Notes: generated by a model not told the origin, from the letters alone. A stretch of DNA of 56,440 nucleotides from Pseudomonadota bacterium (GCA_021805565.1 JAJZFA010000008.1:1-56440); one strand, 5' to 3'. Numbered from the stretch's first letter, positions 8,016-17,402 are shown. Numbers and translations are program-made.

Positions 8016-8165
8016 TTACTTCACGGTGTCGGCCTCATGCGTGATGGCATGTCCGCCGGCAGACATGTCCTGACCCATTCCGGCGGCAGTGTTGCAAGCA
8101 CCCAACAGAGGGGCGATCCCAGCCAAAGCCAAAAGTGTCAGAGCGATCGAGAGGTTTTTTCGCAT
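8016..8165 (-). CDS. entericidin-like small lipoprotein
   Basis: The 49-residue product starts with a basic, hydrophobic signal (MRKNLSIALTLLALAGIAPL) ending in the lipobox LLGAC. The mature part CNTAAGMGQDMSAGGHAITH is typical of EcnA/EcnB-like lipoproteins (CNTxxGxGxDI.AGGxAI). The chosen ATG has GAAGGA nine bases upstream; an in-frame ATG three codons earlier overlaps that site and is less likely. Family members are small membrane-anchored lipoproteins linked to stationary-phase lysis in enterobacteria, but in alphaproteobacteria the role is unclear. Confidence 0.8.
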   Translation of the reverse strand: MRKNLSIALTLLALAGIAPLLGACNTAAGMGQDMSAGGHAITHEADTVK

Positions 8166-8478
8166 GGCGGTCATTCCTTCAATTGTTGCATCGGTTTGAA
8201 CGTGCCAGCCGCACACGGGTTGCGGACACCGCGCTCATCCGCGTCGAATAAAATTCGGGATACTGGGCTTACCGGCGACTGGGTGGCTCATCGTATCCTT
8301 TCGTCCGTTCATTCGATATCGCGACAGGTCAGCGGAATTTACAGGGGGCGGATGTCCTCACGTCGTCAAAACGAACCGGGTCACGCTTTATTGAAACCGC
8401 TGGTCGGCATCTGAGCGGCGACAACTGTTCGCCAAGCCGGTCCCTTCCCCGCGGTTCGGAAAGCCGGTACCAAGCCCC

Positions 8479-9330
8479 ATGCGCTGGTTGCCGCTGTTTT
8501 TGTTATCCGCCTGCATGGGAAGCCCGATGCCCGACGCCCACGTGCCGCCATTCGCCAAAGTTCCCTACGAAGCGTTTTCACGCGACGCGGTCGTCGCCAT
8601 TGCCCTGCGCGAGTGGCGAGTGTTCGGCCAGACCGTCGCCGATGCGGACACCGGGGAAGCCCGCGTCGTCAAGCCCGAACGCCAGCAAGGTTTGTGGCAG
8701 CGGGTTGGCGAATACTGGTGGTCCGGCCTCAATGCGGGATCGCCAGAAAGCGGCTGGACCGGCAAACACGATGGAAACGGTGCCGTGTTCCCGGCAGACA
8801 TCGACGGCGATTATGCATGGTCCGCGGCGTTCATATCGTATGTCATGCGGATCGCCGGGGCTGGTCAGCGGTTCCCATATTCCGCCGACCACGCCGATTA
8901 CATCAATGCCGCCCGGCGGGTTTCGCTGGGGAACACCGCGGAATGGCTGATTTCCGCGGAGCGGGTTCAGGATTATGCACCGCGGCTCGGCGATCTGATT
9001 TGTTTTGGCCGCGGCAACGCGAAGGGACTGCGATATGAAGACCTTCCGACGGCAGCGTTGTTTACCTCCCACTGCGATATTGTCGTCGATACGGCGGTTC
9101 CGGGACAGATTGCGATCCTGGGCGGCAATGTCGAGGATTCGGTAACGATGAACCACGTGCCGGTGACACCCGACGGCAAGCTGGCCGCGTCGGACGGGAC
9201 GGTTCTGGACACACGGTTTCCTTGGATGGCGGTGCTGCGGCTACTGGCCGGGGATGCCGCCACGACGGGCCGGGATAACCTGCCGTCCCGGCCTAATCCG
9301 CCACCGATTCCCGCCACTCCGGCACCGTGA
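8479..9330 (+). CDS. DUF2272-family putative lipoprotein
   Basis: The 283-residue protein begins MRWLPLFLLSACMGS, a short signal peptide with a lipobox (LSAC), so the mature protein is probably lipid-anchored. AVVAIALREWRVFGQ early on, WSAAFISYVMR, a conserved DLICFGRG segment and SHCDIVVDT with GGNVEDSVTMN are the pattern I associate with the DUF2272 family, whose members look like small cysteine/histidine hydrolases of the cell envelope; that activity is inference. Its 3' end overlaps the convergent MFS gene by 38 bp. A proline-rich tail ends the protein. Confidence 0.75.
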   Translation: MRWLPLFLLSACMGSPMPDAHVPPFAKVPYEAFSRDAVVAIALREWRVFGQTVADADTGEARVVKPERQQGLWQRVGEYWWSGLNAGSPESGWTGKHDGNGAVFPADIDGDYAWSAAFISYVMRIAGAGQRFPYSADHADYINAARRVSLGNTAEWLISAERVQDYAPRLGDLICFGRGNAKGLRYEDLPTAALFTSHCDIVVDTAVPGQIAILGGNVEDSVTMNHVPVTPDGKLAASDGTVLDTRFPWMAVLRLLAGDAATTGRDNLPSRPNPPPIPATPAP

Positions 9331-10555
9331 ACCACACCCATACCAGGTTCGCCGCCAACAAGATCGTCGTCACGGCGAACACCCAGCGAATCCCGAACAG
9401 CGCGGCCACTCCGCCGCCTGTCAGGGGACCGAGCGAGTTACCCAGGAAAGTGGCAGAGGCGGTCAGACCGAAGATCGTGCCACGATTTTCGCGCGACACG
9501 CTGCGGCCGATCAGGGCGTTCGCCGTCGGCAGGATGCCGCCGATGAACAGGCCGACGGCGAACCGTTCCGCAACGAACGCCCAGTAGCTACCGACGAAGA
9601 TTTGCGGAGCACTGGTCAGCGTCGCCCCCAGAAGACAGATCAGCAGCACCTTGCGATAGCCGATACTGTCGCTGCGCCTGCCAAGAAACGGCGACGACAC
9701 CAGGTCGGCCAGCCCGGTCACCGAGAAGGCAATGCCTGCCAGCGTAGCGATTTGCGGTGGCGATCCAATCAGGTCCTGCACGAATAGCGTGACCACCGGC
9801 TGCACCGTCCGCACGCTGAACTGCGCCATCAGCAACACGACGAACAGCGCGACCAGGCTGGCCGAACCCGTCAGCAACCGCACACTGGAGACGACTGATT
9901 CCGCTGGGCCCGCGGCTTTCGGCGGAGTGAAATCCTCATGAACGGTAGCCCAGACCAGCACCAGCGCCGCCAGGGTAATGCCGCCCGTCCAAAAGAACGG
10001 CACGCGATAGCTGCCGGTCAGGTCGGCCATGATACCGCCAAGCACCGGACCGATTAGAGATCCGGCCAACTGTCCGGTACTCAGCCAGCCCAGCGCGTAT
10101 CCCAGCCGGCGCTCTGGCACCTGACTGGCAACCAGCGCGATGGCGGCGGAAGAAAATCCGGCAAACACGCCCATAACCGCGCGGGCGCCGAAAAACCACC
10201 AGACATTGGTCGCCAGGCCCATCGCCGCGGTGAAGATACCGATCGCAAAACTGGACCGGATCAGTGCCAGTTTTCGTCCGCGCCTGTCCGCCACCCGGCC
10301 CCAGACCGGAGACGCGAAAGCGGCGACAAGCGACGTCACGCCATTAATTGCGCCGGCCCAGAGATCGACCCCTTGCGGGGTGACGACACCCAGCCGCGGC
10401 AGCATGAGCGGGATGATCGGGCTCAGAAAACTCAGCGAGGCCGTCATGACGAACTGGATGGCGACCATCGCCCAAAGCGTGCGCTGCCAGTCCCGGCCGC
10501 CGGACCCGATCGCCGCATAGACCTGCCGCGCGTTTTGATCCGGTGTCTGTCCCAT
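9293..10555 (-). CDS. MFS transporter
   Basis: About 420 residues with twelve predicted membrane segments. The N-half begins WAMVAIQFVMTASLSFLSPI and contains the loop 2-3 signature GRVADRRGRKLALI. A second related motif, PFLGRRSDSIGYRKV, appears in the C-half, as expected for the internal duplication of the major facilitator superfamily. It is likely a drug or metabolite exporter; the substrate is not evident. I start it at the Met of MGQTPDQNARQ because upstream in-frame sequence crosses the intergenic region toward the divergent dehydrogenase. Confidence 0.88.
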   Translation of the reverse strand: MGQTPDQNARQVYAAIGSGGRDWQRTLWAMVAIQFVMTASLSFLSPIIPLMLPRLGVVTPQGVDLWAGAINGVTSLVAAFASPVWGRVADRRGRKLALIRSSFAIGIFTAAMGLATNVWWFFGARAVMGVFAGFSSAAIALVASQVPERRLGYALGWLSTGQLAGSLIGPVLGGIMADLTGSYRVPFFWTGGITLAALVLVWATVHEDFTPPKAAGPAESVVSSVRLLTGSASLVALFVVLLMAQFSVRTVQPVVTLFVQDLIGSPPQIATLAGIAFSVTGLADLVSSPFLGRRSDSIGYRKVLLICLLGATLTSAPQIFVGSYWAFVAERFAVGLFIGGILPTANALIGRSVSRENRGTIFGLTASATFLGNSLGPLTGGGVAALFGIRWVFAVTTILLAANLVWVWFTVPEWRESVAD

Positions 10556-10664
10556 CGAGACCGATGCTAACGAAATGGCAGAGGATGGAAAGGCTGACGC
10601 TTTGCCGAACCCCGGCGCGCGGCTATTACTGGTGGGTCCTTCAATCGATATGACAGGAACGGCC

Positions 10665-11624
10665 ATGCATATCGCCATCCCGGATGACTATCAGGACATC
10701 GCCGATCGGCTGTCGTGCTCTTCCCTGCTGGCCGGCCATACTGTAGTACGGTATCGCGAACCTGCCGTCAGTCTGGACGAACTGGCGAATCGGCTGCATC
10801 TGGCCGAGGTGGTCGTGGCGATCCGCGAACGGGTGATTTTTTCGCGCGCGCTGATCCAGCGTCTGCCGAACCTGCGCCTGATCGCACTGGTGGGGCGGGC
10901 GGCGACAACGATCGATTATGCCGCGTGCAAAGACCACGGTGTGCTGGTGTCGACCGGGGTCAGCAACGCGCCGGTGGCACCAGCGGAATTGACGATCGCG
11001 CTGATGGTCGCGTCCCGCCGCAACATCGCACTGGAAGCTGACGGGATGCGCCGTGGCGCGCTGCCGAGTACCCTGTCGCATCGCCTGTCCGGCAGCACGC
11101 TGGGTATTTTCGGATTGGGGACGATCGGTTCACTCGTGGCCCGCGCTGGGGCCGGCATGGGCATGCGTATTCTGGCCTGGGGGCAGGCTGAATCGGCCGC
11201 CAAGGCCCAGGCCGCCGGTTACGATTTCGCCGCTAGCAAAACCGATTTGTTCGAACGATCCGATGTGCTGTCGCTGCATGTCCGGCTACGGCCGGACACA
11301 CGCGGCATCGTCGGGCCGGACGATCTGGCCCGCATGAAACCCACGGCGCTGCTGGTCAATACGTCGCGGGCCGAACTGATCCAGCCGAACGCCCTGCTGG
11401 CGGCCCTGCGCCAGGGCCGTCCAGGCTATGCAGCAGTCGATGTGTATGAAAACGAGCCGGTTCTCAACGGCGATCATCCATTCCTGGCAATGCCCAATGT
11501 GCTCTGTACGCCGCATCTCGGCTGGGCCGAATGGGATAATTTCGAACTATATTTCCGCGAATGCTTTGAGCAAATCGTTGCCTACGCTGAAGGGCGGCCA
11601 GTGCGCCTGGCCGCCGCACGATGA
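10665..11624 (+). CDS. D-2-hydroxyacid dehydrogenase family protein
   Basis: The 319-residue protein has the NAD-binding motif LGIFGLGTIGSLVARAG and the three catalytic positions of the family: Arg in NTSRAEL, Glu in YENEPV and His in CTPHLGW. It would reduce a 2-keto acid or oxidise the matching D-hydroxyacid; paralogues include phosphoglycerate, glyoxylate and hydroxypyruvate reductases, and the substrate cannot be told from sequence. The start MHIAIPDDYQDIA follows ACAGGAA and matches the usual N-terminal strand; upstream in-frame codons are probably leader. It is divergent from the MFS gene. Confidence 0.88.
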   Translation: MHIAIPDDYQDIADRLSCSSLLAGHTVVRYREPAVSLDELANRLHLAEVVVAIRERVIFSRALIQRLPNLRLIALVGRAATTIDYAACKDHGVLVSTGVSNAPVAPAELTIALMVASRRNIALEADGMRRGALPSTLSHRLSGSTLGIFGLGTIGSLVARAGAGMGMRILAWGQAESAAKAQAAGYDFAASKTDLFERSDVLSLHVRLRPDTRGIVGPDDLARMKPTALLVNTSRAELIQPNALLAALRQGRPGYAAVDVYENEPVLNGDHPFLAMPNVLCTPHLGWAEWDNFELYFRECFEQIVAYAEGRPVRLAAAR

Positions 11625-11637
11625 TAGCGTCGGCGGC

Positions 11638-12159
11638 CTATTCCGCCGCCTGACTGGCCACCACCGCCTCATACGGGAAGCGCTTCACCTTCGCCATGTT
11701 CAGGCCTTCGATCCGCAACAGGCGCGTATCGCCCTTGCGCTCCGGCGAATGCAGCACTCCGACATCGTAAAGATACGCATCGCCGGGCTTCATCACGTAA
11801 TCATGATTCGCCACGGCCTTGCCCGGAGCGTCGCCGGTCGGCCGAGCGACACAGTCCCAGGCGGTCATGATGGTTTCGCCGGCCGCCTGACCGTAAATCG
11901 CCCAGGACGGGCCGTGGTCGTGCGGTTTGCTGCCCTTCGGCCCGACATACCCGTGTGCCAGGATGGCAAAGCCGAGTTCGGCATCTTCGTACAGCAAATG
12001 GCGCTCCGGGATGCCGGGGGGAAGGTACGCCGAGACGAATGCCGGGTCCGCCAGCGCCTGTTTGACCAGAGCGAGCACCTTTTCCCGGCCAGCCGTACCG
12101 GGATGGGATTTCAGCGCTTGGCGACAAGCGGCGGCGAAATTTTCCAGTGTAAATGTCAT
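11638..12159 (-). CDS. cupin-fold (cysteine-dioxygenase-like) metal enzyme
   Basis: The 173-residue protein carries a cupin-type metal site. SKPHDHGPSWAIYGQAAGE at about residues 76-94 has the HxH pair, and LYDVGVLHSPER near residue 132 supplies a later histidine. This arrangement resembles predicted metal-dependent cupins related to cysteine dioxygenase. The substrate is unknown. It is the second gene after the 138-residue unknown protein (18-bp gap), so the two are likely co-transcribed, and it converges with the hydroxyacid dehydrogenase gene 13 bp away. Confidence 0.7.
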   Translation of the reverse strand: MTFTLENFAAACRQALKSHPGTAGREKVLALVKQALADPAFVSAYLPPGIPERHLLYEDAELGFAILAHGYVGPKGSKPHDHGPSWAIYGQAAGETIMTAWDCVARPTGDAPGKAVANHDYVMKPGDAYLYDVGVLHSPERKGDTRLLRIEGLNMAKVKRFPYEAVVASQAAE

Positions 12160-12177
12160 GGCAAGGACTCCTGAATG

Positions 12178-12594
12178 CTAACGACGATACGGGTAACAAC
12201 TGCCGCGGTCGAGCCGGAACCCGAAATGACGACCCAGCGCCTCGATCGCGTCGCCATGGTCGGGATACGGATCGGCGTTGCCTGGTCCGACAACAATGCA
12301 GCCGCCGCCCTGCCTGCCGCGAGGCGGCAGCATGGCAGTGGCCAGTGGCTTGCCATCCTGGTTGCGCAGGGTCAGGAACAGCGGCATCGACCGCCTGATA
12401 TGGTCTTCCTTGTTGATGTCCTGTTCGATGAAGACCGGCGTCGTTGGATGGAACGCCTCGATCGCGCGCTCCCGCTCCCGCCGGTAGTGCTTTTCCACCG
12501 CGTGCTGCATTTCCACCGATTCGGCTACCGCTTCGCCTTCCGTGACAAGGCGAAACCAGGTCCGGTCGCCAGGCGCGTCGCAGACGTATTCCAT
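12178..12594 (-). CDS. conserved-looking protein of unknown function
   Basis: A 138-residue soluble protein, MEYVCDAPGDRTWFRLVTEG at the start, with a run of charged helix (AVEKHYRRERERAIEAF), a hydrophobic strand region (MPLFLTLRNQDGKPLATAML) and a C-terminal GRHFGFRLDRGSCYPYRR. No signal peptide or membrane segment is visible. I do not recognise a family. It is followed by the cupin gene on the same strand and is divergent from the GMC oxidoreductase, so a function linked to either is possible. Confidence 0.65.
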   Translation of the reverse strand: MEYVCDAPGDRTWFRLVTEGEAVAESVEMQHAVEKHYRRERERAIEAFHPTTPVFIEQDINKEDHIRRSMPLFLTLRNQDGKPLATAMLPPRGRQGGGCIVVGPGNADPYPDHGDAIEALGRHFGFRLDRGSCYPYRR

Positions 12595-12684
12595 GCGCGA
12601 TCCCCGTAGCTTGGATTGCTCCCAAACCGCAGTTTAGAATGAATGAAGCTGGCGATCAAACCGCCGGAACGGCAGGGGGCAAGG

Positions 12685-14328
12685 ATGGCGGATACGTTCG
12701 ACTATGTGATCGTCGGCAGCGGCGCGGCGGGATCGGTGCTGGCCGCCCGCCTGACGGAAGATCCGGGCGTGACCGTTTGCGTTCTGGAATGCGGGCCGCC
12801 CGACCGGCATCCGTACATCCACATTCCGGCCGGCTTTATCAAGATGCTGTTCAACCCGGCTTATACCTGGCAGTTCCAGACCGAACCCAGCGAAGGGACC
12901 AATGGGCGCCGCATTCCCACGACGCAGGGCCGCACCATCGGCGGGTCCAGTTCCATCAACGGCATGGTTTATAATCGCGGCCAGCGGGAGGATTTCGATC
13001 ACTGGTCGCAACGCGGCAATCGCGGCTGGGGCTATGTCGACATCCTGCCCTACTTCAAGCGCGGGGAGCAGCGCCTGGGGTTCGGCGACGATCGTATCCA
13101 CGGCCGGGCAGGCAAACTGCCGGTCACCGACAACGACTGGACCCACCCGGCGATGGAGGCGTTCATTGCGGGCGCTCAGGAAGTCGGGATGCCGCGCTGC
13201 GCCGACTACAATAGCGGCGACAACCAGATGGGCGTTGGCTACTTCCAGCGCCTTATCCACAAAGGCTACCGCCATTCCGCCGCTCGGGTATTTCTGTACC
13301 CCGCCCGCGCTACCGGCCGGCTGGACATTCGCACCAATGCCCGCGCCGCCCGGATTCTGTTCGATGGCACCCGAGCGACCGGCGTCCGCTATGTCAACGA
13401 CAAGGACGCTTCGGAGCGGCACGACGTCTTTGCCCGCAAAGAGGTCATCGTATCGTCCGGCACCGTCAACACCGCCAAGCTTCTGCAGATGTCCGGTGTT
13501 GGGCCGGCATGGTTGCTGAACGACATCGGCGTGACGCCGGTCGCCGATCTGCCGGTGGGAGAAAATTTCCGCGACCACTTTTCCACCCGTATCGTCGCCC
13601 GGGTGAAGAACATCCGGACAATGAACGAAATGGCTACCGGCCTGGGACTGGTGGGGCAAATTGCCCGGTGGGTTATGGGAAAACCCAGCATTTTGGCGGT
13701 GGCGCCGTCGATCGTGCATTGGTTTTGGAAGACCGAGGAAACCATGCGCCAGCCGGATATTCAGGGCGTGTTCAGCCCCGCAAGCTATAAACAAGGCTTC
13801 GTCGGTCTGCTGGACGACTACCCCGGCATGACCTGCGGCGTGTGGCAGCACCGGCCGGAAAGCACCGGCTATGTGCGGGCGCGGGGCACCGACCCATTTG
13901 CCGATCCGGCGATTCAGCCGAATTATCTGAAGGATCCGATGGACCAGCAGGTTCTGGTCAAAGCCATGCATTGGGCGCGGCGGCTGCTGCACACTCAGGC
14001 GCTGGCGCCGTATTTCGATACCGACACGCTGCCCGGGCCGGAGGTCGGTACGGATCGGGAATGGCTGGACTATGCCCGGCAATACGGCTCGACGGCGTAT
14101 CACCTGATCGGAACGGCGCGGATGGGACTGGCGAGCGACAAAACCTCGGTCGTGGATGACCAATTGCGGGTGCATGGGCTGCAAGGCATTCGGGTGGTGG
14201 ATGCCTCGGTCATGCCGAACATGCCGTCGGCGAATACGTATTCATCGACGATGATGATTGCCGAGAAAGCGTCCGACATGATCCGTGGCCGGACGCCGCT
14301 GGCCCCGGTGGAGGGAATTGCGGCGTAG
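12685..14328 (+). CDS. GMC-family FAD oxidoreductase (choline dehydrogenase-like)
   Basis: 547 residues. The ADP-binding fold is DYVIVGSGAAGSVLAARL at the N-terminus, with ECGPP where the FAD ribose glutamate is expected. GMC signature 1 is GRTIGGSSSINGMVYNRGQ and signature 2 lies at SSGTVNTAKLLQMSGVGP. The catalytic region YHLIGTARMG and the C-terminal VDASVMPNMPSANTYSSTMM are intact. It probably oxidises an alcohol or choline-like substrate with FAD; the substrate is not defined. The chosen ATG has GGGGGCAAGG upstream; an in-frame ATG 42 bp earlier lacks a site. Confidence 0.9.
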   Translation: MADTFDYVIVGSGAAGSVLAARLTEDPGVTVCVLECGPPDRHPYIHIPAGFIKMLFNPAYTWQFQTEPSEGTNGRRIPTTQGRTIGGSSSINGMVYNRGQREDFDHWSQRGNRGWGYVDILPYFKRGEQRLGFGDDRIHGRAGKLPVTDNDWTHPAMEAFIAGAQEVGMPRCADYNSGDNQMGVGYFQRLIHKGYRHSAARVFLYPARATGRLDIRTNARAARILFDGTRATGVRYVNDKDASERHDVFARKEVIVSSGTVNTAKLLQMSGVGPAWLLNDIGVTPVADLPVGENFRDHFSTRIVARVKNIRTMNEMATGLGLVGQIARWVMGKPSILAVAPSIVHWFWKTEETMRQPDIQGVFSPASYKQGFVGLLDDYPGMTCGVWQHRPESTGYVRARGTDPFADPAIQPNYLKDPMDQQVLVKAMHWARRLLHTQALAPYFDTDTLPGPEVGTDREWLDYARQYGSTAYHLIGTARMGLASDKTSVVDDQLRVHGLQGIRVVDASVMPNMPSANTYSSTMMIAEKASDMIRGRTPLAPVEGIAA

Positions 14329-14402
14329 TCTGGCCCGCCCCTGGGCTTGCGGCCACACGGTAATCCCACGACACTCGACACTATTCTCCAAGGGAGCCCA
14401 TC

Positions 14403-15248
14403 GTGGCCGGATTCAAGAGTACAGAAAAATACATTGCGACCCGCGACCTGGAGGTCGCGGTCAATGCCGCCGTCACCCTGCAACGGCCGCTGCTGGTGAA
14501 GGGCGAACCTGGCACCGGCAAGACCGTGCTGGCGCATGAGGTCGCCGCCGCGCTCAACCGCCCGCTGATCGAGTGGCACGTCAAGTCCACCACCAAGGCG
14601 CAGCAGGGCCTGTACGAATACGACGCCGTGTCCCGCCTTCGCGACGGGCAGTTGGGCGATCCCCGCGTGCACGACATCGGCAACTACATCGTGCGCGGCA
14701 AATTGTGGGATGCGTTCGAGGCCGAGGAACAAACCGTCGTGCTGATCGACGAGGTGGATAAGGCCGACATCGAGTTTCCCAACGATCTGCTGCTGGAACT
14801 CGACCGAATGCAGTTCTTTGTCTATGAAACCCGCAAGACGATTGTGGCAAAGAACCGCCCGGTGGTGATCATCACCTCGAACAACGAAAAAGAACTGCCG
14901 GATGCATTCTTGCGCCGCTGCTTTTTCCACTATATCCGCTTCCCCGATCGCGAAACGATGGAACGCATTGTGCAGGCGCACTACCCGGATATCCGCAAGG
15001 ATCTGGCCAGGGAAGCCTTGAACGTGTTTTTCCAGGTCCGCGACGTGCCCGGCCTGAAAAAGAAGCCCGCGACGTCCGAACTTCTCGATTGGCTGAAACT
15101 GCTGATGGTGGAAGACATGCCCCCCGAAACGCTGCGCAGCAACGAAAAGCAGGTTGTCATCCCGCCGCTGCATGGCGCGCTGCTAAAAAATGAGCAGGAC
15201 GTGCATCTGTTCGAGCGGCTGGCGTTCCTGGCGCGCCGGGGGGGCTGA
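14403..15248 (+). CDS. MoxR-family AAA ATPase
   Basis: 281 residues with Walker A GEPGTGKTVLAHEVA at about residues 38-52, Walker B VVLIDEVDKAD near 115 and the sensor-1 segment VVIITSNNEKELPDAFLRRC. This is the compact MoxR type that acts with a VWA-domain partner as a chaperone for metalloenzyme maturation or complex assembly. The next gene, starting directly after the stop, encodes that VWA partner. No known MoxR client such as CO dehydrogenase is adjacent; the upstream GMC oxidoreductase is a possible but unproven client. Confidence 0.9.
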   Translation: MAGFKSTEKYIATRDLEVAVNAAVTLQRPLLVKGEPGTGKTVLAHEVAAALNRPLIEWHVKSTTKAQQGLYEYDAVSRLRDGQLGDPRVHDIGNYIVRGKLWDAFEAEEQTVVLIDEVDKADIEFPNDLLLELDRMQFFVYETRKTIVAKNRPVVIITSNNEKELPDAFLRRCFFHYIRFPDRETMERIVQAHYPDIRKDLAREALNVFFQVRDVPGLKKKPATSELLDWLKLLMVEDMPPETLRSNEKQVVIPPLHGALLKNEQDVHLFERLAFLARRGG

Positions 15249-16427
15249 ATGTTCTCGCATCTCGTGCTGGGCCTGCGTTCCGCCGGCCTGCCCGCGTCCA
15301 TCACCGAATACCTGATATTGATGGCGGCAATGAAAGCCGGCGTCGCGGAATACAGCACCGAGGATTTTTACTATCTCGCCCGGGCGACTTTGGTGAAAGA
15401 CGAGCGCAATCTGGACAAATTCGATCGCGTGTTCGCTCATTGCTTTAAAGGACTGGAACCGCCCGAAGGCGTGAAGGTGGAGGACCTGCCCGAGGAATGG
15501 CTGCGCAAACTGGCTGAAAAAATGCTTTCTCCGGAAGAGATGGCACAAATCCAGTCGCTTGGCGGGTTCGAGGCGATCATGAACCGGCTGAAAGAATTGC
15601 TGGAGGAACAAAAATCCCGGCATCAGGGCGGGTCGAAATGGATCGGCACCGCCGGCACGTCGCCGTTCGGCGCATACGGTTACAACCCTGAGGGTGTGCG
15701 CGTCGGCCAGGAGGAATCCCGCCATCGCCGGGCGGTGAAGGTATGGGACCGGCGGGATTTCCGCGATCTGGACGATACGGTCGAACTCGGCACGCGCGGC
15801 ATGAAAATCGCGCTACGCCGTTTGCGCCGGTTCGCCCGGCAAGGAGCGGCCACCGAACTGGATATTGCCGATACGATCCAGTCCACCGCGAAGAACGCGG
15901 GCAGCCTGGACCTGAAAATGGTGCCCGAACGGCACAACAACGTGAAGGTCTTGCTGTTCCTGGATGTTGGCGGATCGATGGACGATCACGTCAAACTGAC
16001 CGAGGAACTGTTCTCCGCCGCGCGCAGCGAGTTCAAGCACCTGGAATACTATTATTTTCACAATTTCCCGTACGAGAAGGTCTGGAAAAACAACCGCCGC
16101 CGCTTCGAGGAAGTGATCCCCACCGCGCAGGTTCTGCGCACATACGGCCCCGACTACAAACTGATTGTCGTCGGCGACGCCGCCATGAGCCCGTATGAGA
16201 TCACCATGCAAGGCGGGTCCGTGGAGCACTACAACGATGAGCCGGGAACCGTCTGGCTGGATCGCCTGGGATCGCACTACCGGCACGCGGCATGGCTGAA
16301 CCCAACGCCGAAACAAAGCTGGGGACATGTGCGATCGATTGGGATGGTTAACGATCTGATGGAGGGCCGGATGTATCCGCTGACGGTTAACGGTATCGAT
16401 GACATGACTCGCGAACTGAGCCGGTAG
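15249..16427 (+). CDS. VWA-domain CoxE-like protein, partner of MoxR
   Basis: 392 residues starting at the base after the MoxR stop. The N-terminal half is helical and charged. The von Willebrand factor A domain starts at about residue 230: LLFLDVGGSMDDHVKLTEE contains a MIDAS-like DxGGS (canonical DxSxS) and VVGDAAMSPYEI the later loop. YYYFHNFPYEKVWK between them is typical of CoxE-like proteins. The pair probably forms a chaperone/remodelling machine for a cofactor-containing enzyme. The C-terminus ends in a TRELSR segment followed by a hairpin-like GGCCGG/CCGGCC repeat. Confidence 0.88.
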   Translation: MFSHLVLGLRSAGLPASITEYLILMAAMKAGVAEYSTEDFYYLARATLVKDERNLDKFDRVFAHCFKGLEPPEGVKVEDLPEEWLRKLAEKMLSPEEMAQIQSLGGFEAIMNRLKELLEEQKSRHQGGSKWIGTAGTSPFGAYGYNPEGVRVGQEESRHRRAVKVWDRRDFRDLDDTVELGTRGMKIALRRLRRFARQGAATELDIADTIQSTAKNAGSLDLKMVPERHNNVKVLLFLDVGGSMDDHVKLTEELFSAARSEFKHLEYYYFHNFPYEKVWKNNRRRFEEVIPTAQVLRTYGPDYKLIVVGDAAMSPYEITMQGGSVEHYNDEPGTVWLDRLGSHYRHAAWLNPTPKQSWGHVRSIGMVNDLMEGRMYPLTVNGIDDMTRELSR

Positions 16428-16595
16428 GTCCGGAACGCCGCGGGGAGGCCGGAGATTCGCCGGCCGCCCAATCGTATCTGGGTAACACGCAACCCCTGGA
16501 ATACGCAATGATAAGACAACCGGCAACGGAGCGGTCATGAGCAAGGAACCGGCGAAAGCCCGTGCCATCGTCGAAGCTGACGAAGGAAGCAATCG

Positions 16596-17402
16596 ATGAC
16601 TCAACCTCTGGTTCTGCTGTCCACCGACGCCCGCGGCGTAACCACCGTTACGCTCAATCGTCCCGAAGCCGGCAACGCCTATAACGCCGACATGCTCGAT
16701 GCCCTGATCCAGGGCCTGACCAGTCTCGCTAACGACCCCGCCGTCCGCTGTTTGGTGATCAGGGGTGCCGGCAAGCATTTCCAGGCCGGTGCCGACATAA
16801 ACTGGCTTGGCGACGTAGCGAACTACCCGCCGGCCGAGAACTATGCCGCATCGATCGCCACGACGCGGGCGATGCAGTTACTGAATGAGTTTCCGAAACC
16901 AACGATTGCCGTGGTGCAGGGCGGCTGCTTCGGCGGCGGTGTTGGCATCGTCTGCTGCACCGATGTCGCCTTCGCCACGCCGGACGCGCTGTTCGGTATT
17001 ACCGAAATTCGCGTTGGCGTTTCGCCGACCCCGATCTCCACCCACATGGTGAACGCCATCGGCCTGCGTCACACCCGCCGTTATGCCCTGACCGGGGAGC
17101 GCTTTGGCGCGCGCGAGGCCGAACGCATCGGCCTGATTCATGAAATCGTGGCCCATGATGAAATGGAAGCAAAGCTGGCCGGCGTCACCGACGCACTGTT
17201 CCTGGGCGGCCCGGCGGCCATCGCCGCGACCAAACGCAGCTTTCTGGGCGCCAATAACCTGCTGCTGGACGAGCGCCAGATCGCCATGATGGCGCACGAA
17301 GGCTGGACCCAGCGGCATTCGCCCGAGGGCCGCGAAGGAACCGCGGCATTCCGTGAAAAGCGCATCCCGTCATGGTATCGTGGCAGCGGCGAAACGGGCT
17401 GA
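16596..17402 (+). CDS. enoyl-CoA hydratase/isomerase family protein
   Basis: 268 residues with the crotonase fold: GKHFQAGADINWL (oxyanion hole region) and FGGGVGIVCCTDVAFA followed by GITEIRVGVSP. The glutamate usually present in the GGGxEL segment is replaced (GGGVGI), while the second one (ITEIRVG) is kept. This pattern occurs in methylglutaconyl-CoA hydratase-like members, so a role in leucine or other short-chain acyl-CoA breakdown is plausible. The ATG overlaps a 20-codon frame by ATGA (16537-16599), perhaps coincidental. GAAGGAAG lies just upstream. It stands alone on the plus strand. Confidence 0.82.
   Translation: MTQPLVLLSTDARGVTTVTLNRPEAGNAYNADMLDALIQGLTSLANDPAVRCLVIRGAGKHFQAGADINWLGDVANYPPAENYAASIATTRAMQLLNEFPKPTIAVVQGGCFGGGVGIVCCTDVAFATPDALFGITEIRVGVSPTPISTHMVNAIGLRHTRRYALTGERFGAREAERIGLIHEIVAHDEMEAKLAGVTDALFLGGPAAIAATKRSFLGANNLLLDERQIAMMAHEGWTQRHSPEGREGTAAFREKRIPSWYRGSGETG

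Noticed and set aside
16537-16599. 20-codon frame overlapping the enoyl-CoA hydratase start
   Set aside because: Too short to support as a gene without other evidence; mentioned only as context.
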